A model generated the notes under the pieces. The model saw only the letters and a program-made list of their open reading frames with translations, was not told where the DNA came from and did not search any database. A stretch of 64,000 nucleotides of DNA from Mesorhizobium sp. (GTDB lineage Bacteria; Pseudomonadota; Alphaproteobacteria; Rhizobiales; Rhizobiaceae), in the NCBI GenBank assembly GCA_004020315.1, contig SAQG01000002.1, positions 1 to 64,000 on the forward strand, given 5' to 3'. Positions 51,089 through 60,314 of the stretch are shown here, one piece after another. Both the position numbers and the translations under genes were made by a program. Within the stretch, counting starts at the first letter, position 1, and the number at the start of each line of letters is the position of its first letter.

Positions 51089-51541
51089 ATGACAGAAGAC
51101 CAATTGGACCGCATCGACAGGAACATCCTGTCGGCGCTGGGCAGCAATGGCCGGCTTTCCATGTCGGAACTCGCGGCAAAGGTCGGCCTGTCGAAGACGC
51201 CGGTGCAGGCGCGGGTCAAGCGGCTGGAAAAGGACGGCATCATCCGTGGTTACCAGGCGATCATCGACCGTGAGCGCATGGGCGAAGGCCATGTCGCCTT
51301 CGTTCAGGTGAAACTGTCGGACACCCGCTCGGCCGCGCTCGACGCCTTCAACCGCGCCGTGCAGACGGTGCCGGAGATCGAGCAATGCCACATGATGGCG
51401 TCGAGCTTCGATTATCTCCTGAAAGTCCGCACCACCGACATCGCCGCCTATCGCCGCGTGCTCGGCGAGCGCATCTCCGCCCTGCCCCACGTCGCCCAGA
51501 CCTCGACCTTCGTGGCCATGGAGACGGTCAAGGATCGGTAG
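51089..51541 (+). CDS. putR: Lrp/AsnC-type regulator PutR
   Basis: 150 residues. N-terminal helix-turn-helix 'DRIDRNILSALGSNGRLSMS' with 'ELAAKVGLSKTPVQARVKRL', then a RAM/ACT-like effector domain ('GHVAFVQVKLSDTRSAALDA', 'CHMMASSFDYLLKVRTTDIA'). Divergent to putA with 160 bp between starts, as known for PutR in Rhizobium, Agrobacterium and Rhodobacter, where it activates putA in response to proline. The assignment rests on this position plus family. Confidence 0.9.
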   Translation: MTEDQLDRIDRNILSALGSNGRLSMSELAAKVGLSKTPVQARVKRLEKDGIIRGYQAIIDRERMGEGHVAFVQVKLSDTRSAALDAFNRAVQTVPEIEQCHMMASSFDYLLKVRTTDIAAYRRVLGERISALPHVAQTSTFVAMETVKDR

Positions 51542-51616
51542 GCGAGCGCAGTTGCGTGCCGAACCTCGATGCAGGCAGGACAAGGATCCCTTACCAAGCA
51601 ACTTGTTCTGGGTCTC

Positions 51617-52819
51617 TCACTCCGCCAGCGTCTCCAAAAACGCCACCAGCGCCGCGCGCTCGCGGTCTGAAAGCTGCAGCGGGTGGATCTCAGATACGCC
51701 TTCGACGCTCGCCGGCGCCTTGGAATAATGCGCCACCACCTCGTCGAGCGAGGAAAACTGCCCGGCATGCATGTAAGGCGGACGGCTGGCGGCACCGCGC
51801 AGCGACGGCGTCTTGTAGGCGCGGATCAGTTCCGGTCCGGCCTTGACCATGAAGCGCAGCTCGCCGCAGGCGCTGGCGTCGCCATCGCGAAAGGCGCCGA
51901 GGCAGTTGAACGGGTCGGCCTCGACCTGCGCCACCGCATCTATGCGGCCGCGATCCGGCGGCAGATTTGCAACCGGCGGCACGCCGGTGTTGTGAAAACT
52001 GCCATCGGTGAAACGCGGCCCAGTATGGCACGTCGCGCAATTGGCCTTGCCGATGAACAGTTTCAGCCCGCGGATTTCCTCAGGCGATAACGCATCCTCG
52101 CCTTGCGGCGGCTGTATACCGGTAGCCAAAGCAGCGGCGAACCGGTCGAAGCGCGTCATTGGCGGCGCGATCGATCGCTCGAAGGCTGCGATCGCCTTGC
52201 CGATATTGGCGAAAACGCCATTGACGCCCTCGGTTTGCGCTTCGGTCATCGTGCTCCACGCCGCCTTCTCGGCATCGCTGCCGAGCGGGCTGGCATTGGC
52301 CGGCACCTTGGAAAGGTCGGGCAGCGGCCCGAAGATGCGCTCGTAGCGCTCGCCGAATCGCGCCTTGATATAGTGCGCGTAGGCGGCGCGACTGCCGGCC
52401 TGCTCCAGCGGATTTTCCAGCGGCGCCAGCGCCTGCGCCCAAAGACTGTCGCGACGCCCGTCCCAGAAGAACCATGCATCATGCGCGACGCCGGCCAGCG
52501 GCATGGTGCGCCGGTTGGTGCGGCCGACACCGACCGCTCGGGGCAGATCGTCCTGGAACTGCCGGTCGATCTTGTGGCAGGTCGAGCAGGAAACCTTGCC
52601 GTCGCCGCTCATCCCGACGTCGAAAAACAGCGTCGCGCCGAGGGCGGCGGCGGCCGGCACGTCGGCGAAGCGGTTGGTGGTGTCGGCTTTCAGCGGCGGC
52701 AGCGCCGACAGCGCCAGCGAGGCGATGGTCTTCTTTTCGGCATCGGAAAACTCCGGCTTGCCGCAGCCGGCAAACACGGCCATGGCCAGCAGTGCGAAAA
52801 GACGCGAAAAGCGGTTCAT
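51617..52819 (-). CDS. Diheme cytochrome c peroxidase-family lipoprotein
   Basis: 400 residues from the ATG at 52819; seven earlier codons precede the signal. Lipobox 'LLAMAVFAGCGK' (Cys near residue 20) suggests membrane-anchored periplasmic location. Two heme c sites: 'KVSCSTCHKIDRQFQDD' and 'GKANCATCHTGPRFTD', in the order and spacing of the CcpA/MauG/MbnH superfamily. 'TPSLRGAASRPPYMHAGQFS' near the end is the usual loop. It could reduce peroxide or oxidise a protein partner as MbnH/MauG do. The upstream YtkA-like gene ends 7 bp before it. Confidence 0.85.
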   Translation of the reverse strand: MNRFSRLFALLAMAVFAGCGKPEFSDAEKKTIASLALSALPPLKADTTNRFADVPAAAALGATLFFDVGMSGDGKVSCSTCHKIDRQFQDDLPRAVGVGRTNRRTMPLAGVAHDAWFFWDGRRDSLWAQALAPLENPLEQAGSRAAYAHYIKARFGERYERIFGPLPDLSKVPANASPLGSDAEKAAWSTMTEAQTEGVNGVFANIGKAIAAFERSIAPPMTRFDRFAAALATGIQPPQGEDALSPEEIRGLKLFIGKANCATCHTGPRFTDGSFHNTGVPPVANLPPDRGRIDAVAQVEADPFNCLGAFRDGDASACGELRFMVKAGPELIRAYKTPSLRGAASRPPYMHAGQFSSLDEVVAHYSKAPASVEGVSEIHPLQLSDRERAALVAFLETLAE

Positions 52820-52826
52820 CCCCAGC

Positions 52827-53321
52827 TCACAACAGCACATTGAAGACGACCGTGTCGGATCCGGCCGCCGCGGAAATAGCGAAATGCAATTGCCACAATC
52901 CGCTCATCGTGAATTTCACCCCGTCGATGCGATAGCACCCGTCGCCCAGATAGTCGGTCGCCTGCGGGCTGGTCGGCAGACCGTGCCTGTGCTGCGGCAT
53001 GCCCCCGGAAATCGCGATCGCCGCGCCCTCCACCGGGGTTCCTGCATCTGTCTTGAGGGTCAGCAGCCAGGATTGCAGCTCGCCTTGCCTGACAACACCC
53101 CGCTCCGGCTCGAACCTGGCCACGAACAACCCGTTCGCCGTCTTTTTCGAGCGAGCGATTTCGGAGCCGGCACGTTGCGGCGCTTGCGGCGCGGTCAGAT
53201 AGACGGCAGCAAGAACGCCAGCCAGCAAGGCAGCCAGACCAAGGCCTGCCAAAACGTAACGCCATAACGATGCCAAACCGGTTCCTCTTTCAGAGATAAC
53301 GTCTCGCTGGGCAGATCGCAT
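52827..53321 (-). CDS. YtkA/FixH-like membrane-anchored protein
   Basis: 164 residues from the ATG at 53321 (the frame opens earlier at 53426). One N-terminal membrane helix ('YVLAGLGLAALLAGVLAAVY'), then an Ig-like beta domain 'GLFVARFEPERGVVRQGELQ', 'WLLTLKTDAGTPVEGAAIAI', 'GGMPQHRHGLPTSPQATDYL', 'GVKFTMSGLWQLHFAISAAA'. The MPQHRHGLPT loop with two His and a Met is typical of the copper-binding-like YtkA domain. It starts the operon with the diheme peroxidase gene, so it may be its metal or redox partner. Confidence 0.8.
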   Translation of the reverse strand: MRSAQRDVISERGTGLASLWRYVLAGLGLAALLAGVLAAVYLTAPQAPQRAGSEIARSKKTANGLFVARFEPERGVVRQGELQSWLLTLKTDAGTPVEGAAIAISGGMPQHRHGLPTSPQATDYLGDGCYRIDGVKFTMSGLWQLHFAISAAAGSDTVVFNVLL

Positions 53322-53508
53322 CCCGCCGCGCAGCTGAGAAAACGCATCTGGCGCAAAATCCGCTGCCGCCAAGCATGGCGCTGCCCGCCGCAAAAAGCTA
53401 CAGCACCGGGTCTTGGTTTTGTGCATGTCGTTATCCCAAAACCGCTGCGCACCCTCGGGTCAGGCCCAAGGGCAAGCTTTTGGGCGACATGCACTAGGAG
53501 GAAGATAC

Positions 53509-54429
53509 ATGGCAGGAAACGGCGTCGCCTCGATCGGTGAATGCATGCTCGAACTTTCAGGCCAGGCAGGGCCGAACTGGCGCATGGGCTTTGCCGGCGA
53601 CACGTTCAATACGCTCTGGGCGCTGCATGCGCTGAGCGGCGACCGGCCGGCGACCTATGTGTCGGCCTTCGGCGACGACCCGTTCTCGCGCGACCAGATC
53701 GGTTTCTTCGCGCAAAACGGCATCGGCATCGGCGCCAGCCCGATCATATCAGGCGCGCGGCCCGGCCTCTATGCGATCACATTGTCCGGCGCCGAACGCT
53801 CCTTCACCTACTGGCGCGGCGATGCGGCCGCAAGGCAGCTTGCTTCCGACCCGGCTGCCTTGGCGAAAAGTCTGGAAGATCAGGCGCTTGTTTACTTTTC
53901 CGGAATCACTTTGGCAATTCTGGACGACGCCGCGCGCAAGACATTGCTGGCGGCGGTGGCCAAGGCGCGCGCTGCCGGCTCGCTTGTCGCCTTCGATCCC
54001 AATTATCGGCCGCGGCTGTGGCGCCGGCGCGAGGAAGCACAGACCGCGATCCTCGATGCCCTCGCCGTCACCGACATCGCCCTGCCAACCTTTCCCGACG
54101 AGCAGATGCTGTACGGCGACGTAGCGCCGCAAGCAACCGCCGAACGGCTGGGAAAGCTGGTCGGCGAAGTCGTCGTCAAGAACGGCGAGGAGCCGGCGCT
54201 GATCGCCGCAAGTGGAACCCTGCAGCCCGTTCCGGCGGTGCATGTCGCCGCCCCCGTCGATACGACCGGCGCCGGCGATTCCTTCAATGGCGCCTATCTC
54301 GCCGCCCGGCTTGCCGGCCATGCCCCGACCGAGGCCGTGCTGCGCGCGCATCGCGTCGCCGCGGCCGTCGTACAGGTGCGCGGCGCGCTGGCGCCACTCG
54401 AGACGCTAAGGGAAGCGTTCGAAGATTAG
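53509..54429 (+). CDS. kdgK: PfkB-family kinase, 2-keto-3-deoxygluconate kinase type
   Basis: 306 residues from the ATG at 53509 behind a perfect AGGAGG. Ribokinase fold: 'SIGECMLELSGQAGPNWRMG' (substrate pocket), 'GFAGDTFNTLWALHALSGDR', 'VAFDPNYRPRLWRRREEAQT' (the FDPNYR motif of KDG kinases), and the catalytic 'DTTGAGDSFNGAYLAARLAG'. Converts KDG plus ATP to KDPG in the Entner-Doudoroff branch. It stands alone; no uronate genes adjoin. Confidence 0.88.
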   Translation: MAGNGVASIGECMLELSGQAGPNWRMGFAGDTFNTLWALHALSGDRPATYVSAFGDDPFSRDQIGFFAQNGIGIGASPIISGARPGLYAITLSGAERSFTYWRGDAAARQLASDPAALAKSLEDQALVYFSGITLAILDDAARKTLLAAVAKARAAGSLVAFDPNYRPRLWRRREEAQTAILDALAVTDIALPTFPDEQMLYGDVAPQATAERLGKLVGEVVVKNGEEPALIAASGTLQPVPAVHVAAPVDTTGAGDSFNGAYLAARLAGHAPTEAVLRAHRVAAAVVQVRGALAPLETLREAFED

Positions 54430-54491
54430 GTCAAAACGCCATCAGACTGGCTGCCGCCAACGGCCGACAACCTTGCAGCCCAAGGCGGTCG

Positions 54492-55526
54492 CTATCCGCG
54501 CTTTTCGATGACGCCATACAGGACATTGCGGTTCTCACCAAAGAATACCTGCGCCTCGACGGTATTGCGGTCGACGCTGGCATTGATGATGTTCCACATA
54601 TCGGCCTCCGACCGCAGCAGCAACACCCAATTCATGAACGTCTCCCGGTAGCCGGCGTCGGGATTGCCCTCTGCGTAGTTCGCGAAGAGGAATGTCCCGT
54701 TCGGCTTCAGCATCTGCAGGCAGGTTTTCGTGAGCTTCACGGCGACGTTGTGCGCAAGGTAGTCGTAAAGGCCGGAGGCGTAGATGAAGTCGAACTTGCC
54801 AAGCTTGTGGCCCCGCGTGAGCACGGTTCGTACCGAACCGTCTATCGCCTCTACCGCGGTGCCCTGGAAGTCGCGCGTGATCAGCCCAACGCTCTGAGGA
54901 TCCTGATCGAGCGCAACCCAGCGCTTGAGACCACCATCCCGTAAGGCGGTCGAGCGATTGGCCTCCCTCAAATGGCCGGCAGCAATCGCAAGGACTTCGG
55001 CTTGCGGTCCATTCTTGGCCGCAATCTCATCGACATAGCGGGTCAGAAGATCGCGTCGTTCTCGTGCCGCGACGCATGACGGTACATCCTTGGTATGGCT
55101 ATAGAGCGCCTTGCCGATCTCCGAGGCGTTCGCAATGCTGTCGGCCACGTGCGGATCACAATAGATGTAGTCGAGCAACTGCGCGTCGCCGGAATAACCT
55201 CTGGGCTTGTCATGGGACCACCGCGTGAGCGGATCCTCAAGAAAGTAATCCAAGACCGGGTGGTTCCGCACTACTGGTATCAATGCTTGCCAAACGTCTG
55301 GATGAACCTTGGAACGCGTTGCGTCGAGGTACGACATCAGACGGCGAATGATCTCCGCGGGGTCCTTTCGTTGCTCGACATGCTGGTGTGTCGTGTGAAG
55401 AATGAGCGCAAGCTCTACGCGAGCGGTTTCGAACGCTTCGCTATGAGGCTCGAGCTTTCCTCGAGGCAGACTGGCGGCGATCAACTCGGCAGTAATCAGA
55501 CTTTTGCCATCAAGGATGGTTGCCAC
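54492..55526 (-). CDS. Class I SAM-dependent methyltransferase, PhcB-like
   Basis: 344 residues, GTG start. A helical N-terminal region of about 165 residues ('AEIIRRLMSYLDATRSKVHP', 'LDYFLEDPLTRWSHDKPRGY', 'SGDAQLLDYIYCDPHVADSI') leads into a Rossmann methyltransferase: 'AEVLAIAAGHLREANRS' (motif I region), 'RWVALDQDPQSVGLI' and 'FDFIYASGLYDYLAHNVAVK', 'CLQMLKPNGTFLFANYAEG'. This architecture matches proteins annotated as 3-hydroxypalmitate methyl ester (PhcB-type) synthases, which make a quorum signal in Ralstonia. Motif I is atypical (AIAAGHLRE rather than DxGxGxG). It is divergent from the GGDEF-EAL gene. Confidence 0.65.
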   Translation of the reverse strand: MATILDGKSLITAELIAASLPRGKLEPHSEAFETARVELALILHTTHQHVEQRKDPAEIIRRLMSYLDATRSKVHPDVWQALIPVVRNHPVLDYFLEDPLTRWSHDKPRGYSGDAQLLDYIYCDPHVADSIANASEIGKALYSHTKDVPSCVAARERRDLLTRYVDEIAAKNGPQAEVLAIAAGHLREANRSTALRDGGLKRWVALDQDPQSVGLITRDFQGTAVEAIDGSVRTVLTRGHKLGKFDFIYASGLYDYLAHNVAVKLTKTCLQMLKPNGTFLFANYAEGNPDAGYRETFMNWVLLLRSEADMWNIINASVDRNTVEAQVFFGENRNVLYGVIEKRG

Positions 55527-55813
55527 TGCATAACCCCATAGTTACAATTACCTAGATATTAATTAGATATTGCGTAAAATTTTACCTTTGCCAACCCACA
55601 TCCCCGGCATTTTAGCGGTGTCGTTAATTTCCCGCCAACCATGCTGGTTCTTTGGACGCCTTGCGGGTCGGATTCCGGATACGAGTTAACGAAAACCTAT
55701 TTGCGCGACTGCATATTGTTTGCGAGGCGCCGCAATCGCTGTCGCGCCCGAGGAGTCGGCCGGCGTTGGGGGCAGAAGCTAGAAATGAGTTCGGAATACA
55801 AAGCCCCGTTCAA

Positions 55814-57835
55814 ATGGGGTTTGTGGTGACGAACGAATGCGCGTCATCCGCATTGGCCGATATAGCCCATGCCGAACCGTTCGAACCGCGCTATGAGCCG
55901 CGGTCCGACGAGCTACGCAACCTCTACCGAGAGGAAGGCCAAGCGAAGCGAAGAATGGACGCCAGGCCAGGGCTTTGGATCGCCGTTGCCATCTATCTGC
56001 TGTTTTCGGCAACGGATCTGCTGCTGATTCCGGATGTGGCACTCTATACGATAATGGCACGCTTCGCGGTCGGAGTGACTGCACTCTTGATCTTGGAAGC
56101 ACAACTTCGCCAAGGCGTCGGAACGGAATGGATTGACGTGACTTGCGCCGGAGCCATCATCTTTGGCTATGTTGGTTGGTTGTGCCCAGCGGTTATGGGT
56201 GCCGACAAGGAAAGCGTCTCTTACTACATGGTCTTCGGCACCATCTTCATGATGAGCGCTAATCTCTTCTTCACTTTTAAGTTCAGCTTGTCTATTGTAA
56301 CTTCTGCAATAATATTGATAATATTGTACGTCGTAAACTACTTTGTACCTTCCACATTAATGTACAAAATGGTATTTGGAACCTTTTACATATCATGTTT
56401 CACATTTACATCTTATGTAAACTGGAAGCTGAACGAGGAGCGCTACAACGTTTTCCTGAATGCCCTCGAAGCCAAAATCCAGCACAAGGAAGCCACCGAG
56501 CGCGGACAGGCGCTGTTGAATCTGTCGAGAACCGATCCGCTTACGGGTCTGGAAAATCGGCGGGCGATTGACGAGAAGCTGCGGGACTACTGGAGCGACT
56601 GGCAAAGGTTTGGCAGCAGTTTTGTGGCGATCCTCATCGACGTGGATTTCTTCAAAAGGTTCAATGACTATTACGGGCATCAAGAAGGCGACCGCTGCCT
56701 GATTCTTGTCGCCAATGCCCTTGCCGATATGATTAAGCAGTACAATGGCTCCATCGGCCGCTACGGCGGCGAGGAATTCATTGTCCTGGCTCGCATGGAG
56801 AAAAGAGAACAGGTCGCAGATATTGCCGAAGCCATTCGAAGCACGGTGGAGAACCTCGCGATTCCCCACGAGCAGCGCAGAGACGGTATCTCGGTTGTGA
56901 CGGTGAGCGTTGGCGCTGCATTCACTAGGCCGCAGACTGGCACCAAGCTGGAAAAGATCATCCACGAGGCCGATCGCGCGCTCTATCTGGCAAAAGCAGG
57001 CGGTCGAAATTGTACCTGGCTGTTCGATCCAAACGATCCCCAGAGCAGCGACGAGAGCGAGAATATTGCCGCTTTGCTGAAGATCGCGATCGGCCAGCAT
57101 CTCATTTCACTCGTCTATCAGCCTATCCAGCACGTCGCGTCGGGCCGAGTGGAAGCCGTAGAGGCTCTAATGCGCCTCAAAATGCTGGACGGCACATCGG
57201 TTCCGCCGAGCCTATTCATTCCCGTCGCGGAGCGAACTGGCGCGATCCTGGCGCTCGGGCGCTGGGCAATAAGGACAGTGTGCACTGAGCTTCTGGCGGG
57301 CGATCACGTCCGTGTCGTCAGCGTCAATGTCTCCCCAATTCAGCTCAAGACGCCCGGCTTCGCAGCCTCTGTTGCGGCCATTTTGAGCGAGACTGGCGTA
57401 GCCGGCAGCAGGCTGGCCCTCGAAATCACCGAAGGGCTGGAGATGGAGATGCACTCCGATATTCTTCGCTGCATCAGCGACCTGAAGCTGCTGGGAATCA
57501 GGATATGGCTTGATGACTTCGGGACGGGCTTCGCGGGCCTCTCATGGCTTCGTCTGATCGATTTCGATACGGTGAAGATCGACCGCTCGTTTCTACATGA
57601 CTGCGGCACCCCGAGGGGCAAGGCGATGCTGCAAGACATTATTGCCCTGGTCCGAAATCGCGGTCATAAAATCCTGCTCGAAGGCGTCGAAACCGACGAG
57701 CAGATGGCCCTTGTGCGCGAATTCGACATAGATAAAATCCAAGGCTTCCATGTCGGCCGTCCTGCTCCCGCCGCGAGTTTCCGGGCGAGACCGATCACCT
57801 ACAAACGCCCATTTTCGGTGGTTAAGTCCGCATGA
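55814..57835 (+). CDS. Membrane GGDEF-EAL protein (c-di-GMP turnover)
   Basis: 673 residues from ATG 55814; a TTG at 55652 would add 54. Five or six membrane helices between about residues 50 and 205, no PAS domain. GGDEF domain with 'SRTDPLTGLENRRAIDEKLR' and active site 'GRYGGEEFIVLARM'. EAL domain: 'VEAVEALMRLKMLDGTSVPP', 'LALEITEGLEM', 'WLDDFGTGFAGLSWLRLIDF', 'DTVKIDRSFLHDC' and 'ILLEGVETDEQMALV'; the main metal and catalytic residues appear present. Both diguanylate cyclase and phosphodiesterase activity are possible. The membrane-coding part (about 56280-56430) is strikingly AT-rich compared with the rest. Confidence 0.9.
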   Translation: MGFVVTNECASSALADIAHAEPFEPRYEPRSDELRNLYREEGQAKRRMDARPGLWIAVAIYLLFSATDLLLIPDVALYTIMARFAVGVTALLILEAQLRQGVGTEWIDVTCAGAIIFGYVGWLCPAVMGADKESVSYYMVFGTIFMMSANLFFTFKFSLSIVTSAIILIILYVVNYFVPSTLMYKMVFGTFYISCFTFTSYVNWKLNEERYNVFLNALEAKIQHKEATERGQALLNLSRTDPLTGLENRRAIDEKLRDYWSDWQRFGSSFVAILIDVDFFKRFNDYYGHQEGDRCLILVANALADMIKQYNGSIGRYGGEEFIVLARMEKREQVADIAEAIRSTVENLAIPHEQRRDGISVVTVSVGAAFTRPQTGTKLEKIIHEADRALYLAKAGGRNCTWLFDPNDPQSSDESENIAALLKIAIGQHLISLVYQPIQHVASGRVEAVEALMRLKMLDGTSVPPSLFIPVAERTGAILALGRWAIRTVCTELLAGDHVRVVSVNVSPIQLKTPGFAASVAAILSETGVAGSRLALEITEGLEMEMHSDILRCISDLKLLGIRIWLDDFGTGFAGLSWLRLIDFDTVKIDRSFLHDCGTPRGKAMLQDIIALVRNRGHKILLEGVETDEQMALVREFDIDKIQGFHVGRPAPAASFRARPITYKRPFSVVKSA

Positions 57836-58130
57836 ATAGCGGCGGAGCGATCTGAGCTCCTGCAAGCGATCGTCGCCGCGTCCAGCGGCTTTGTCTTAGT
57901 CGAATGCGTGCATCCGATTGCGGGGATCTCTCCTACCGAGCCGCTCCCGATAGATATCACCCAAAATGTCACTGCTCGACATCGGGACGCGATCGGAAGT
58001 GCGGCGGAACCGGCGAGAAGGCTCTGTCAGGTATTCGCAAGACGCGACTATTTGACTGACGCTCACTCAGGAGCGGGCGGCGGTATCGGCCCCCCTCAGA
58101 CCGACCCTCACCGCCCGTCGGATGCCTGGC
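57836..58130. other. Gene-less gap
   Basis: Lies between the GGDEF-EAL gene and the end of the DUF899 gene. Open frames here have no motif and no ribosome site. I see no clear terminator or repeat. Confidence 0.5.
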
Positions 58131-58919
58131 TCATGGCTTCGTGCTCGCCTCCCGGAACGCCGCCTCTCCGGCGGCCGACACCTCGGCCCATTTCTTGTCG
58201 GCCGCTGGATCCGCGGCGTAGCTGTCGTGCCAGTTCCACCACTTGTAGGTCGGGGTCTGGGGATAGCCCTCGGGCGAGTCCTCCCAGACCTCCTGCCGGC
58301 CCAGCGGGGTGATGTCGAGATAGTTCCAGGTGCTCCCCATCTGCTCGTCGCCGCGGTTGTTGATGAAGTAGGTGCGGAACACGCGGTCGCCGTCGCGGAT
58401 GAACACGTTGTGGCCGTGCCACTCGTCCACGCCGAAATCGGCGTCGAAGCCGTCGGTGAGGGTGAACCACGGCATCTCCCAGCCCATCCGCGCCTTCAGC
58501 CGCGCGATATCAGCCTGCGGCGCACGCGAGACGAAGACGAGGGTGGTGTCACGGGCGTTCAGGTGGGCGACATGGGCGACCTGGTCGGCCACCAGGGAGC
58601 AGCCGCGGCAGGCATGGTCGGGCCAGCCGAACACTCCCGGCTCAAAGAAGGCGCGGTAGACGATCAGCTGACGCCGACCGTCGAACAGGTCGAGCAAGCT
58701 CACCTTTCCGTCAGGCCCCTCGAACGCATAGGTCTTCTCCACCGCCATCCACGGCATCCGCCGGCGCTCGGCGGCCAGCGCGTCACGGGCGCGGGTCTGG
58801 GCCTTTTCCTTCACGAGCAGCTGCTCGCGGGCCGCCTCCCACTCCTGCGGCGACACGACCGGTGGTGTGCGCATGATAGGCTGTCCGCTTTTCCGTCCGC
58901 TCTCGGCTGATGAAGTCAT
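58131..58919 (-). CDS. DUF899 thioredoxin-like protein
   Basis: 262 residues from the ATG at 58919 behind AGGAGG. After a helical N-terminus ('EWEAAREQLLVKEKAQTRAR') comes 'DLFDGRRQLIVYRAFFEPGV', 'HACRGCSLVADQVAHVAHLN' (CRGC motif) and 'LVFVSRAPQADIARLKARMG', a thioredoxin-like fold of the DUF899/AhpC-related group. The C-terminus has 'GDRVFRTYFINNRGDEQMGS' and 'YKWWNWHDSY'. Function unestablished; an oxidoreductase is plausible because of the CxxC. No signal peptide. The 278 bp to its right hold only its promoter. Confidence 0.85.
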   Translation of the reverse strand: MTSSAESGRKSGQPIMRTPPVVSPQEWEAAREQLLVKEKAQTRARDALAAERRRMPWMAVEKTYAFEGPDGKVSLLDLFDGRRQLIVYRAFFEPGVFGWPDHACRGCSLVADQVAHVAHLNARDTTLVFVSRAPQADIARLKARMGWEMPWFTLTDGFDADFGVDEWHGHNVFIRDGDRVFRTYFINNRGDEQMGSTWNYLDITPLGRQEVWEDSPEGYPQTPTYKWWNWHDSYAADPAADKKWAEVSAAGEAAFREASTKP

Positions 58920-59197
58920 GGCTTTGATACCTCCTGATCTGGGCGAATTCCCGCGCCTCGTGGCTGAAACGCGGCTCCATTCGCTGCTCATCGCTGTGGT
59001 GGTGAGATAGTTTGGCACCGGAAAGCGAACAGTGGGAGTAACAAGTGTGGCGCTATTCGATGGAGTCGCGGATTGCAGCCGCGGGGGGCCCGAAGCACGC
59101 GATCCCCCCTCGGCGCTTTGAGCCGATTTTCGCGCTCCCAACGGCACAGACGGCGGACATGATCCCTGTCCACCGAAGTCAGCGCAGCAAACCGACG

Positions 59198-60229
59198 TCA
59201 GGCGCCAGGCAGTCGGAACCGGTATTCCGTCACATGATGGTAGATCTGGCCCGGCCATAGTGTGGCCTGCGGGAAATACGGCCGGTTCGGCGCGTCCGGC
59301 CAGATTTGCGGCTCCAGGCAGAAGCCCGAAAAAGCCTTGTAATGACGTCCCTCGAGCCCCGGCGAAGGCGGCGCCAGATACTGACCGGTATAGAGTTGGA
59401 CGCCCGGTTCCGTGGTCCAGAGCTCCATCTCGACTCCGGAATACGCTCCTTGCGCCCATGACGCCAGCTTGAGCGGCCCACGCGTCGACGCAAGGCAGAA
59501 ATTCTGGTCGTAGGGGAGCTGCTTGCCCTCGGTCTCCATGCGCAGCGGCCGCGCCTGGCGGAAATCGAACGGCGTGCCGTCGACCGGCTTCACGACGCCG
59601 GTCGGGATCAGGTCGCCATCGACCGGAAGATAGGCACCGGCGTTCAGCATCAGCCGGTGGTCGAGGATATCGTCGGCGCCGCCGTCATCAAGGTTGAAAT
59701 AGGAATGCTGGGTGAGGTTGCACAGCGTCGGCTCCTCGCAGGTGGCGGTCATCTCGACGCTGAGCGTGCCGGGGATTTTCAGCCTGTAGGTGCAGGTCAC
59801 GTCGAGCGCGCCGGGAAAGCCCATCGTGCCGTCGGGATCATGCAGCGTCAGGGTGACAAAATCCCTGCCATGCAGCGAAACCTCCCATGGCCGGTGCGAA
59901 AAACCGTGCGAGCCGCCATGCAGCGTATGCTTGTCGAGGAAGTTGCGCTCGGTCTGGTAGCGCTGGCCGGCGATGGTGAACCGGCCATCGCGGATGCGGT
60001 TGGCATAGCGTCCGACGACGGCGCCGAAGAAGGCCGTATCCGTTTCATAGGGCTCAAAGCTGTCATAGCCGAGCACCAGCGGCGCATCATGCCCGGCCAG
60101 GCGCAGATCCTGGACGATGGCGCCCAACCCGATGATGTTGGCGGTGAGGCCGCCGCCACGGATGGTGAAGCGGCGGATGGCGTCGCCCGTTTGCGTCGTG
60201 CCGAAGACCTCGCCGTCCTTCATCGCCAT
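59198..60229 (-). CDS. galM: Aldose 1-epimerase (mutarotase)
   Basis: 343 residues from the ATG at 60229 (frame open to 60451 without support). GalM fold: 'GRYANRIRDGRFTIAGQRYQ', 'HTLHGGSHGFSHRPWEVSLH' (active-site His region), 'CNLTQHSYFNLDDGG' (catalytic His in HSYFNL) and 'GFCLEPQIWPDAPNR' (catalytic Glu). Interconverts alpha and beta anomers of hexoses. It follows the succinate-semialdehyde dehydrogenase gene on the same strand by about 86 bp. Confidence 0.88.
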   Translation of the reverse strand: MAMKDGEVFGTTQTGDAIRRFTIRGGGLTANIIGLGAIVQDLRLAGHDAPLVLGYDSFEPYETDTAFFGAVVGRYANRIRDGRFTIAGQRYQTERNFLDKHTLHGGSHGFSHRPWEVSLHGRDFVTLTLHDPDGTMGFPGALDVTCTYRLKIPGTLSVEMTATCEEPTLCNLTQHSYFNLDDGGADDILDHRLMLNAGAYLPVDGDLIPTGVVKPVDGTPFDFRQARPLRMETEGKQLPYDQNFCLASTRGPLKLASWAQGAYSGVEMELWTTEPGVQLYTGQYLAPPSPGLEGRHYKAFSGFCLEPQIWPDAPNRPYFPQATLWPGQIYHHVTEYRFRLPGA

Positions 60230-60314
60230 GCCCGAAACGCCAGTTGGTTGATCGATCCACGCCTGGCCTCTCGGGCCGGCTTGGGTCCATTGACAGTCAA
60301 CAGACCCTGCCCAA

